NCBI GenBank assembly: GCA_024195585.1
Contig: SWBL01000679.1
Span: 1 to 11,630, forward strand
Source: Aureobasidium sp. EXF-3400
Taxonomy: Eukaryota; Ascomycota; Dothideomycetes; Dothideales; Saccotheciaceae
Reading direction: 5' to 3'
Length of the DNA: 11,630 bases
The notes beneath the pieces are model-generated. The model saw nothing but the letters and a program-made list of their open reading frames with translations, made no database searches and was not told the origin of the DNA. Of this stretch, positions 1-8,122 are shown piece after piece (the stretch's first letter is position 1; every line of letters begins with the position of its first letter). Made by a program: the position numbers and the translations under genes.

Positions 1-150
1 CATTACACAGGCAGTGGTGTCAAAACCATCGTGCTGCACCGCCCTCACCCATCGCCTACCGTCAATCCGGTCATGCTGAGAAGGATTGCAAAGAGAATGA
101 ACAAGTGGTTCGGATGGCACAGGAATATGTTTGTTGAGAGATCGAAGTGA
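1..150 (+). CDS. 3' end of a HicA/YcfA-like domain protein (partial)
   Basis: The frame is open from the first base to a TGA at 148-150, giving the last 49 residues of a gene that begins outside the window. The visible part reads GSGVKTIVLHRPHPSPTVNP, then MLRRIAKRMNKWFGW and a short MFVERSK tail. The order 'beta strand, HRPHP, P..LR.IA.R, FGW, MFV' is what I know from fungal proteins carrying the HicA (YcfA) fold, which in bacteria is the mRNA-cleaving toxin of the HicAB toxin-antitoxin pair. Fungal members are stand-alone proteins of unknown role. The N-terminal half, where the catalytic histidine region would be, lies outside the window, so activity cannot be judged. The 3' end faces the 3' end of the broken gene at 576-2207. 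The coding call is firm; the family call is moderate, from memory of the motif only. Confidence 0.6.
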   Translation, partial: HYTGSGVKTIVLHRPHPSPTVNPVMLRRIAKRMNKWFGWHRNMFVERSK

Positions 151-575
151 TTGTTAGTAGAGCACGAGCTGGAACGGCTGCATACGGGTGATTAATGTTT
201 TAGCTGCAGCGACTCATGCATAAATCGCTGATATGAGACTCGATGGTTAAGGCGATCGATAGTATGAGAACACAGGACGAAAAGATTTGCTGGCACGGAT
301 GGGAAAAAATGGTTGTTGTCAATACTAAGACAGATAGCTCTACGGATGATAGCCTCGGTGGCATAAGATAGTTGTGAACTAACAGTTACTTCTGTGTTTC
401 AATTCCACGCCATCAAGATCTGGTGGTTAATCTAGTTGTGTTCTGCAGATCAGAGTGTTCACCTTGCATCTCTCGTCATTTCTCCTTGCCACAGACTTGA
501 TCAAGATCCATTTATTGTGACATGCATCTCCGGAATTCGACCCCGATCGAAATATGGTTAAACTCGTTCGATTTG
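151..575. other. Convergent intergenic spacer
   Basis: This is the stretch between the stop of the HicA-like gene and the last readable codons of the minus-strand broken gene. No frame here has coding-like codon use over more than about 30 codons. It probably holds the 3' untranslated regions of both neighbours. I see no repeat, RNA gene or clear terminator. Confidence 0.5.
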
Positions 576-1001
576 TTAACTACACTTGGAGCCTATCGAA
601 ATTCGAGTGTTCTTAATGGTATTGTCATAAATGTTTTGTTTTTCAGAAGATGATCTGTCCGGAAATTCAGGCGTGAAACAATGAGAAGACGGCTTCGCGT
701 ACTGACTGGACTCCGCTGGAGATAGATGACTCTCATCCCACTTCACTCCGCTGCCCACTGTGATTCAGGATTCTAAAATCCAGTAAGGTGGGGTCCAGTG
801 GAGAGAAGTTTGACCCCAGCGACTTTTTCTCTCGAAAGGTATACAGATATTGATCCACAGAAAGCGGAAGCTTCTGAATCCACGTTGTTGATCATAATCT
901 CAATAATCTCTGCTCAAGTCTGACTGTTTCCGATGTGGACATCAGTTATCATGGTACGGATTATTTGATAAGCCATTCGAACAAGCGTCATCACAGGGGC
1001 G

Positions 1002-1015
1002 GAACCTCGAGGTTC
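1002..1015. repeat. Perfect 14-bp palindrome, copy 1
   Basis: GAACCTCGAGGTTC is perfectly self-complementary. It lies in the broken gene at 576-2207, in codons reading ENLEVP. A near-copy lies at 1600-1614. Confidence 0.6.
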
Positions 1016-1599
1016 TCACACGCTAGCCACTTGTAACACCCTTGTCTTGTCAGTCCAGCTAGGACTTCGAAGAGCTGGTATTGGGCTCGCTTGTGACGAT
1101 CAACATAGCGAACGTCCGCCACATCAAGTCGGATTAGCTCTCGTTCATGGGTGGATACAAGTCTGACGCAAGTATGAGTGACACGTCAGGATTTGACTGC
1201 CCTAGACATGCATCATTACTCTACATGTATGACTGGACCGCTAAAGAAGGCCCCTAGGAGGTCGTCAAGGCATTGAGGATGCTCTAGCTTTGTTACTGGA
1301 AGAGGTGCTGCCGACACCAAGTCTGCCGACATCGGTTCGGGGTTAAGTAGGTGAATATTACCACAGAACCTCCTGTTGAATACCGGTCGGTGATCCCATT
1401 TGTTGTGATAGAGGCGGTAGATCTACCTGCATCATATCCAACTTCAGTGCTGTGTGCCGTGATGATGTCGGAGCAGATACAAAGTTATGGAAACAACCTG
1501 TTGGTAGCCTGGTAAGAACATTGATGATGCCAACTCAGTATAAGACCGTCGTCTAGCATTTGGAGGCATGTAAGCCTCGTAGATTTCAGCTGTGCAGTG

Positions 1600-1614
1600 G
1601 AACCTCAGAGGTTC
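1600..1614. repeat. 15-bp inverted repeat, copy 2
   Basis: GAACCTCAGAGGTTC is the same inverted repeat with one extra central base. The match to copy 1 extends a little on both sides (GG..TCTC versus GG..TCTC). It is read in the coding-like frame as REPLRF. Confidence 0.55.
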
Positions 1615-2207
1615 TCGGATCCTGGAGACGATTAACAATCAATCCCGGATCTCGCAGTGCTGGACCTTATTGGTGAGGATGAGCGCGGAGTCTCCTCCTC
1701 CAGAGCGTCTATTGATGATTGCAATGATTCGGAAAGCTGGGTCGTCAAGTCCCTTATTGGCGAAACCTTGAAGAACTGCGCGGCAGTACGTTAGGAGTTG
1801 ACATTCAACAAAGCTTTGTCGGCTTCTTCAAGTCTCGACAAGCCCACGTTCATATCGAGTAATTTGAGAGAGTTAGTGATGTTGTCTTTGTCACCTTGCA
1901 AGGAGCCTGAGCTTGCACCTCCCTTACCCTCCTGAAGTGTGCTTGAGCAGCGGCTCGTGGATGAGGCATCGTCTTGCTTAGTAGAAGCGGCGCCGGCAAC
2001 TTGGGAGGCTCGCGGAATGGAGACGTGAGGATAGCTCGTGTGGTGGCTTTCGAGACGTCCATGCTGATTCGAAGCTAAGTGAAGCAGCGATCCGGTATGC
2101 TTCGGTCTCCTACGACTCATGCCAGGCTTCCACTTCCATTCCAACTCAGCGAGCACTACGAGGGATCCGGCGGATCCGGCTTTGACTTGTGCTTTGGCGT
2201 CAGACAT

Positions 2208-2605
2208 GGTGACAAATGAGTGAAAGGTGCGGGGGCATGATGGAATCTAAGCAGGCAGATAGGCAGTTCGGACTCGAATGGATGTAAACAAGGACGAATT
2301 GGCAATTATGACCCGACGTATCCGGAGGGACTTCCGGCAGGTCGCAACATTCCCATAGACCTTGATTGATATTTTTCCACACCGTTGTTAGCGCCGATCA
2401 AATGAGACAGCAGGTTAAACACCTCAAACATGATGGAGTCCAACATTAAGCGTTAGTCTTTGATCTACCAGCCCTTTTTTCGCCCCCATGATATTGCATC
2501 GTCTCCACTGTGTCAATAAAAGCTTATCCAACGACCAGCCACGGAACACGATTGCCCAACTTTCGACCATGTTTCGTTTTCTATTGGAAGTCAAGCCAAT
2601 CGACC
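2208..2605. promoter_or_regulatory. Divergent promoter region between two broken genes
   Basis: This stretch of about 400 bp separates the ATG at 2207 (minus) from the ATG at 2606 (plus), so it would have carried both promoters. I see no clear TATA box. There is a second ATG at 2570 in the same CGACCATG context as the one at 2606, but it opens a frame that does not look coding. A short minus-strand ORF within it (2382-2200) has no coding character beyond chance. Confidence 0.4.
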
Positions 2606-4307
2606 ATGTCATCTCATGTGGAGCAGTCTACATACTCGTGGCGCCCTCAAGATCGAGATTTCGGGCCCCAACTTCAAGACTGCCAACAGAACACAGTTCT
2701 GCTACCCGTCCTTGACTTGTGCAGACTCCTGTCGTTATCGCTCAATTCGAACCGCCTCCTGACTTTCCGTCAACCCAGTACCATGAGCTTACCGATTCTC
2801 CACTATCGACTTGATCGGATGACCGACTGCCACGCCCCCAGTGTCACTACTTCGTGAAGCAAGACAGAGACTTTGGATTGTCAGACACCCGGAACCTTGA
2901 ATTCAGCCTCGGTCAGTGCAGATCAGCTCGACTCGCCTTGGATCCTCGGTACTGATTGCTTCACCGTCCGAGCCTATTGATCCATCGAAGCATACTTTTA
3001 GGACACCCAGAAACAACATTCACAGCCTTCATAGCCCTCACGCTTTCAAGGACAGCATGATCCGACATGCTCAACGAGATTGGCAGGCTTTGTTTCGATT
3101 CGGCCTTCACCACCCGTCGTGTACTGTTGCCATCTTTCTGACAGTCGAGCACAGTCAGAATGAAGGTGTCAATGAACGATGAATTCATCAGTGCCAGCTA
3201 AATCTATCACCGCCTCACCTTTTTGGCCGAGTATGCCGGATGCCCTATGCGTCACTCATATCGCTCCCTCAGCCACCAAGCTCTCTGCTCCATTTCTAGA
3301 TCATCTTCCTACGATCTATCGAACTTGTCAGACCTATTAAGCATGACAGATATGACAGGTCCATCGCTTCTCGACGCCCTCGCTCCCTGCTGTTCTTGCG
3401 TACCAACCGCAAGAGCCAGTCGGCCCTCATCAAGATCTCCAACCATTCCCCTTGGATTGAAAGTCCCCATAAATTCGCGACGATGAGCTCGCTCACCTCC
3501 ATACTCGGCCCAATCAGCTCATCCATCAGCTGCGCTATCACGCCTTTCTTCAAAGATACCTCCTCATTTGCCCTGATGGTCCACTTATGGTCCCTCCTTG
3601 TCAATCTGCTCGTGGTTCGGTCCCGCTGTTATCAGTTCTGTTTCCTGAGCCACCAGCAGGGGAGGTTGATAAGCGCATCCGCTAGATACAACTCGAGACG
3701 CACCCAGAAGCCAAACTTGCAGTCGGTCATCAAGCAAGCCGAATGCATTTGAATCTATGCCAGCGTCTTGCATGATAACGATTCGAAAAGTGTCTCAAGA
3801 CTGGCGGCTCCAGTCATTTTCAACGTGTCCTTCAAAGCATATTCGTCGCTGGAATCCAGCGTCAGAAGTAGACGCTGACAACTACCGGTTTTAAGAACGC
3901 CAACGGGACTGACCACTCCTGCATCATGTTCTGGACAAGGTCGCTCACATCAAATTGTGGGCTAAGAAGCTCAGAGTAGAGAGAGCTGACAAGAGAAGAA
4001 GGGGCTGACTGCAAGTTGAGCGGAAGAAGGAGGGCGAAAGATGGACTGGAGAAGAAAAGCAAAGCGGCGAGCGGGTACTGATTCGGACAGAGCTATTTGT
4101 GGCTACCTGAGCAGGACACTCTGATAAGGAAGGGCACTCGATGAGAGGCGCGAAGGCGACTCTGAGAGGAAACGAGCTGCCCGCCTTGCTGAGCATGACA
4201 TCTCGGGAGAAAGGCAGCCCCTCACAAAGGTGACCGTCCAGACTGGTCGCAGTAATTATCCTTTACAGTCGCCACCGATGATCGCTCAAATCCGTGACGG
4301 TTCTTGA
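2606..4307 (+). pseudogene. Decayed unknown protein gene (ATG at 2606)
   Basis: The start ATG is in a good context (TCGACCATGTC) and opens MSSHVEQSTYSWRPQDRDFG. Coding-like codon use is then visible almost without a gap to about 4307, but it hops between all three frames. The blocks are about 2606-2690, about 2700-2950 (through PRPQCHYFVKQDRDFG), about 2950-3182 (HAQRDWQALFRFGLHHPS), about 3210-3390 (AEYAGCPMRHSYRSLSHQAL), about 3390-3475 (LRTNRKSQSALIKISNH), 3473 to about 4080 (DDELAHLHTRPNQLIHQLRY and onward), and about 4074-4307. The last block is basic and acidic (SERKRAARLAEHD) and ends at TGA 4305-4307. In-frame stops include TAG 3683-3685, TGA-TAA 3773-3778 and TGA 4079-4081. That many breaks cannot be explained by introns alone. 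The family is not recognised. It is divergent from the gene at 2207 and convergent with the one ending at 4913. Confidence 0.5.
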
Positions 4308-4912
4308 TAGCAAACAGCACCGACGAAAGAGACCGTGCCTGATCGATCTACGAAAGTGTGGGAATACACACACTTCCAAGGTGGTTATGGGAGTCCGTAG
4401 AGAAAGGAGTAAAACGTCAAGGAGATTATTGTTGAGGTCGCTCTGAATGAGAGTATTGGAACACCTAATAGACGCGGTTCTGAATGCCACGGAAATCTTG
4501 CCTGCGCTTCCTGACGACCTTACTTTTGAAGGTTGATGAGATCTGGAGTAGGAGGGAAATAGGACAGACATGAGACGGAGATAGGGCAATTACGATACTA
4601 GAACATGATGACTGGCTACGCCTCCTCATTCTGTCTCTGTACATTGATGAGACTGCACGACAAGCACTACACATGCGACTGGTAGTGAAATGAACATTGA
4701 GTGAGAAGATCAACACGAGGTACGGCTCTGTTTCAGACATGGTTCTTGGAAACTTTGCATTGCCTCATAAAGCACTATTGACTGAGCCTGTCATCTCGGA
4801 AGAGCGACATACTATCTGAGGTATATAAATACATATATGAATATATATCGATAAAAACCTCGCTGCTGTTGCCAACCTTGCTGCGCCAGTCGTGAGGAAG
4901 GCGGAAAGAGGT
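4308..4912. other. Spacer with decayed downstream part of the 4913-6211 gene
   Basis: On the minus strand the frame of the neighbouring gene can be followed past its TAG at 4913-4915 for about 50 codons (SSEVFIDIY and onward, to a TAG near 4785). In the paralogue at 8123-9449 the corresponding place reads YEVLIDGDGSGLI, so this is probably the eroded rest of the protease-like domain. Below about 4780 the frames carry frequent stops, and I cannot follow the domain or find a catalytic Asp or Cys motif. Two minus-strand ORFs here (4740-4465 and 4589-4263) have no recognisable content. Confidence 0.4.
4821..4857. repeat. AT-rich low-complexity tract
   Basis: About 37 bp made almost only of A and T (GTATATAAATACATATATGA and on), including ATATAT runs and an ATCGAT palindrome. 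It is embedded in the eroded 3' part of the protease-like gene, in an otherwise balanced base composition. It could be a microsatellite expansion. As no gene starts nearby, a promoter role is unlikely. Confidence 0.5.
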
Positions 4913-5071
4913 CTATGAGTCCGGTGTGCGGAGGTGGAGGTGGCGGGACTTTGCAAGAAGCCAGAAGGGCAGGATGGTCTCCATCGCCGCCTCACCCAAC
5001 CACTCTTGGGGCATCAGTTGCTTCAGGACATGATCCTGTGTTTCAGGAGTGATATTGATGGCGCCGATGGA

Positions 5072-5119
5072 TGGTGCGGTGTCTGGTGCGGAGTCTGGTG
5101 TGGTGCCTGGTGCGGTGTC
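5072..5119 (-). repeat. Four 12-bp in-frame repeats
   Basis: There are four adjacent 12-bp units on the plus strand (TGGTGCGGTGTC and variants, at 5072, 5084, 5096 and 5108). On the minus strand they encode D-T-A-P, G-T-T-P, D-S-A-P and D-T-A-P in the linker before the protease-like edge. The unit is a multiple of three, so length change would not shift the frame. Confidence 0.8.
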
Positions 5120-5839
5120 TAGAGGTGTAGAGGGCTCTATGATGGCAGAGGGTGAGGTGCCGGTAGGGCGCGGCTCCTCGTCTTGCTCGCCTTCTTCAGT
5201 CGCAGCGGGACTCTCCGTGTCTTGGCCTAGCAAAAGCGGCGGCGTCTTGCTGCGTGGCGTCGCCAGACCGCCGGCAAACTGGTGATGTTCTTTGGAGGGC
5301 AACTGGAAGACCCTCGAGGAACTGTCATCGAACCGGTAAAGCGGATCCTGGGTGTCCTCTGGACGATTCAACTCCATGTCGCTCGGATCGTCGAGCAAGT
5401 CTGCGTGCGATTCATCGCGTCTGGCCACCTCGATACTCTGGTCGTCGTGGGGATCGATATCAGCACCGGAAGGGCTTTGGTAGGCATCATAGTATGAGGT
5501 GCCTTCATCGCTGTGAGCGTCAACTTCATCGGCACCCATGCCATGCTCCAGTCCGTGTTCGTCTCTGACCTCCTCGTCTTGGCTCGACAAGTCTTCCTCG
5601 CCATGTTTCGAACCCCAACCGATGCGAGCTCTCTTGCCAGTGGGCTGTGGCTTGTAGGACATGTCGCGACCGCTTTGCTTGCGCTTGCGCCTTGTGACCG
5701 AGTCGTTGACGACATGCTGATCGTCAGGGCGAGCGTGTGCACGGAAGGTGTCTGTATGGATGGTGTTGATGCTGTCCTCCAGGTCAAGCGAATGTTGACT
5801 GTGTGTGCCGCCGGCGTTCTGCAGCTCTTGGCCGACTTG

Positions 5840-5893
5840 GTCGTGTGTGTGGACTTGGTTGTGTGTGTTGATTTGGTCATGAGTGTTGACTTG
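5840..5893 (-). repeat. Three 18-bp in-frame repeats
   Basis: There are three adjacent 18-bp units (5840-5857, 5858-5875, 5876-5893). On the minus strand they encode QVNTHD, QINTHN and QVHTHD. They lie just after the conserved N-terminal segment of the 4913-6211 gene. The unit length keeps the frame. Confidence 0.8.
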
Positions 5894-6211
5894 GGGTGCT
5901 GTGACTTCGTTGCTGAGTGTCTCTCTTACTTGAGCGATGTCCCACGGCACCCACATGCGATCGTGAGAGACACGCTCGATGGTGCTGGTCGGATGGCGGC
6001 GGCGGTCTCTGGTGTCCTTCAGCAGTGAGTACACACGCTCCTAGCCATGTGACTCCGCGAAGGTATCCGCTAGCTTGCGCAACGCAATGATGAAAGAGTC
6101 TGACTGGAATATGCTCTCGTCAAAGTAGACCAGAAGCGACTGGAGGTTGAGGTTCCAGCGCGACGAGGTGAGCGCATCGAGCGAGGCGGCATAGCGAGGT
6201 CTGTTGGCCAT

Positions 6212-6718
6212 TGTTGAGCTCAGTGAAGGGATGGATCGTGCATGGCGAGCTGGGGAAGTGACTCCGTGAACGATCGAGTGAGCGTGTCGAGTGGGCGATA
6301 AGAGAAAGCACGCAAGCTGTTTGGAGAGGGACGTCTGGCAGGAGCGATGCGATTGCGACGCGACGCAGTGCAGGGTCGAGGTTTCCTTGCTGACGCGCCG
6401 CCAAAGTGCAGGTCCGAGCGTCAGATCTCGCGCGATCTGCCTCCACCTCCAGATTGTCTCTCCATCGTGCTGGATAAACTACTTGTTAAAAAGCACGTCT
6501 CGCTCCCACTAGCGACATGTGATCGTGCATGTGCTATTACGGCGCATGACAGGCTTGGTCGGCGCATGTCGCTCTGGTCGAGTGGCAGCTTCGCGCCCGC
6601 GACAGCCTACATCCACAGTCTGATATTCGCGAGGTGTATATTTTCTCTGAGTGACTTGTCTAAAGGAACGTCGCTGCATCGACTTCACTCATCGTCTTAT
6701 CAACACAGACCAGCTCAA
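6212..6718. promoter_or_regulatory. Divergent promoter region of the 4913-6211 and 6719-7463 genes
   Basis: The roughly 500 bp between two divergent starts should carry both promoters and leaders. Towards the right end there is a TATATTTT element, then a leader rich in C, A and T (CACTCATCGTCTTATCAACA) directly before the ATG at 6719, as is usual for filamentous fungi. ORFs crossing this stretch (6347-6976 plus, 6446-6120 minus) lack a consistent coding signal in the spacer. Confidence 0.5.
6637..6644 (+). promoter_or_regulatory. TATA-like element
   Basis: TATATTTT lies 75-82 bp before the ATG at 6719. The spacing would fit a short leader for the intact spliced gene. Confidence 0.4.
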
Positions 6719-7463
6719 ATGGTTCATCGTTTCGTAGATACGGCCCAACTTACCATACCGGTAAGTCAATCACTGGCCGTTCAGACCGTGTTCCTTACCT
6801 TCGTGGTGATCCTTTCGAGAAAAACCAAACCAAACAGCCCGAGTTTGCAGAGTTTTTTTCTAGAGACTCCTTGCCTACGACTGTTACGACCGTCTGTCAA
6901 AGCTGGGATATCTTACGTTGCACCAGCGCACAAACATGTTTCCTACGGTTTACGGAGAGGGAAGCATCTTCTGTAACCACCGGTCAAAGAATGTCTCTCC
7001 TGTAGTAGGTTTTCTGTACTGGACTGGCACAATCAATTTCTGTCGATCGGTCTATGCTCGGCGGCGGTCGTATGTGTTGTCAGATTTACAAGTCAATACT
7101 CGCTTCTTTGTTGCCTGGCCACTTCTTTTCTTTCCTATTATCGACGAGTCTGTTGTTGTACAGCCATGTCAGCTTTCCTCTCTAACACTCGTTTTGCTCA
7201 CTACCTTGCGATCTGCACGCTACGAGTATATCACCCTGTTTGCTACACCTGTCGATAACGTCTTTGGCCGAACCTCCTCGCTCCATTTATCAGACAACAC
7301 AAGTATGATGTTCTCGCTTCGTACAGCCGGGTTCCCCACCGCTTCCGAGTCATATCCCAATGCTGTCAACACGCATACAGTCACATTGCTCGTCACTCAT
7401 GACCCAGCTCGTCTCCGTCGTATAACATTCCCTCTCGTGTGTGCATCACGTAACAATTTCTAA
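6719..7463 (+). CDS. Intact two-exon gene for an unknown 213-residue protein
   Basis: Exon 1 is 6719-6760 (14 codons, MVHRFVDTAQLTIP). Exon 2 is 6864-7463 and ends with TAA. The intron (6761-6863, 103 nt) has a perfect GTAAGT donor and a T7-CTAG acceptor; splicing joins the frames without a stop. The joined N-terminus reads TIPRLLAYDCYDRLSKLGYL, which looks like a folded protein. Further on are hydrophobic stretches (VAWPLLFFPII; LSSLTLVLLTTL) and a polar Thr/Asn-rich C-terminal third (LHLSDNTSMMF; NAVNTHTVTLLVTH), giving a beta-rich impression. There is no signal peptide or clear membrane segment. I recognise no family. The start is chosen for its leader and because the donor follows in frame. 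It is the least damaged gene in the left two thirds of the window and is divergent from the gene at 6211. The unspliced alternative would use other starts and is less convincing. Confidence 0.7.
6761..6863 (+). other. Spliceosomal intron
   Basis: GTAAGT donor, CTTAC as a possible branch site, a T-run and a TAG acceptor. A competing acceptor at 6850 (TTTGCAG) would lead to a stop at 6974-6976 after a short tail, so the TAG at 6863 is preferred. The length is normal for a fungal intron. Confidence 0.7.
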
Positions 7464-7801
7464 TATGAAAGTTACTGTGGCACGATGATGGTTGTACATA
7501 TATACCACAAATTTGTACGCTCGTGAACTTCTTACAGCAACAACCTCGCATTTTTTTTATACGACACTACTGCCTCATTCATGATCAAAACTAATGCTCA
7601 GTGCATGTACTGACGATCGGAATCCACTCTGACAGTTGCCACTAACTCACATTCTCAGACGCTACTTCAGTTGCCTTTTTGGCCTTTGCGTCAAGCATTG
7701 TTCTGACTGCCAGAGCGTGCTGCTTTGTTCTACATGCTCGTCCCGCTTCTGTGCACACCTCTGCTTTCTTTTCCCACCATACACGCTGCAGTGTCAACAT
7801 C
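7464..7801. other. Spacer with probable 3' processing signal
   Basis: This follows the stop of the 213-residue gene. A TACATATATA tract near 7495-7504 resembles fungal polyadenylation efficiency elements (TAYRTA) and may end that transcript. The right half (about 7680-7800) is C/T-rich and resembles a leader for the next ATG at 7802. No other gene is seen. Confidence 0.4.
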
Positions 7802-8105
7802 ATGGCCAGTCGTCGAACACAGACGAGACCGAGACAACGCCATCCCCTATATTCCTCAAGTCTCTTCACGCCCTGCTCAAATCTGAAGCACACTTTCAGT
7901 CTCGAGCAACGAGTTCGCCGACGTGTCATGTCGACTTATGTGGACGATCAGAAAATTTCTCGTACTTAAGGGCAGCGAAGACTTTCAGTACGAGGAACGC
8001 AACGACGACGTCAACTAAGCGTTGAGAGATATGGATGTAAACTCCACGCACCCTCGAAGCGTCAGAGAACGGTCAGAAAACATACCACTCTACTGCACGT
8101 ACTAA
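7802..8105 (+). pseudogene. Short decayed unknown gene
   Basis: The ATG at 7802 has a good context (CAACATCATGGCC) after a pyrimidine-rich stretch and opens MASRRTQTRPRQRHPLYSS, a basic N-terminus. From about 7900 the coding-like frame is a different one (NEFADVSCRLMWTIRKFLVL, then GSEDFQYEERNDDVN) with TAA at 8016-8018. The same frame stays coding-like after this stop (ALRDMDVNSTHPRSVRERSE) to TAA 8103-8105. The frame change can be bridged by a GTCTCT..TTTCAG segment (7860-7899), but 40 nt is very short for an intron, so a frameshift is equally likely. Without the stop it would encode under 90 residues. An alternative ATG at 7734 opens a hydrophobic MLVPLLCTPLLSF leader, but that frame stops at 7883. 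No family is recognised. Confidence 0.4.
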
Positions 8106-8122
8106 GGGACTCTCTGTAACCC

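Larger units (their letters stand above)
576..2207 (-). pseudogene. Decayed unknown protein gene (ATG at 2207)
   Basis: The start ATG at 2207-2205 sits in a good context (GTCACCATGTC). The first 138 codons (2207 to 1794) begin MSDAKAQVKAGSAGS and are Ser/Gly-rich, ending LSRLEEADKALLNVN before a TAA at 1791-1793. Coding character then moves to another frame: QLLTYCRAVLQGFANKGLDD and onward. That same frame stays coding-like for about 1 kb, with C/G-rich third positions, but is broken by TGA at 1639-1641, TGA at 1441-1443, TGA at 1432-1434, TAG at 1423-1425, TAA at 1216-1218, TGA at 1186-1188 and TGA at 991-993. Open blocks between stops include 1422-1219 and 1185-994 (the latter holds RLDVADVRYVDRHKRAQYQL). 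A block at about 885-736 is in the same frame; 758-576 looks coding in a third frame. A few stops could lie in introns, but the isolated TGA at 1639 sits mid-domain, so I call it a pseudogene. I do not recognise the family. It is divergent from the gene at 2606. Confidence 0.6.
4913..6211 (-). pseudogene. Ulp1/C48-edge protein with early in-frame TAG (probable pseudogene)
   Basis: The start ATG at 6211-6209 has a strong context (CTCAACAATGGCC). One frame runs 432 codons to TAG 4913-4915, broken only by TAG 6041-6043 (codon 57). Residues 1-95 look folded and helical (LVYFDESIFQSDSFIIALRK; TRDRRRHPTSTIERVSHDRM). Residues about 100-390 are acidic and disordered, with basic clusters RRKRKQ and GKRARI at about 173-196 that suggest nuclear import, a three-fold THDQ-type repeat and a four-fold D-T-A-P repeat. 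Residues 399-420 read LMPQEWLGEAAMETILPFWL, which matches the first helix of Ulp1 (C48, SUMO-protease type) domains, pattern L..eWL.d..I..ll. The catalytic His, Asp and Cys part is missing. The paralogue at 8123-9449 shows that this domain once went further. A 90-nt GTCTAC..GGCTAG segment ending exactly at the TAG could be spliced out in frame, but it lacks a branch site and its content looks exonic. It is divergent from the gene at 6719. Confidence 0.6.

Noticed and set aside
5368..5880. Minus-strand ORF of 170 codons, Thr/Ser-rich
   Set aside because: It overlaps the 4913-6211 gene in another frame. The repeats there are multiples of three in length, so they stay open in shadow frames as well. 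The other frame has the folded N-terminus, the good start context and the paralogue.
5513..6028. Plus-strand ORF of 171 codons
   Set aside because: It is antisense to the 4913-6211 gene. Its Val/Asp/Cys-rich composition is explained by the THDQ repeat and acidic codons on the other strand.
6347..6976. Plus-strand ORF of 209 codons
   Set aside because: The first two thirds cross the promoter and leader of the 6719-7463 gene, and the rest reads through its intron. Composition shows no consistent coding bias, and the spliced gene model explains the sequence better.
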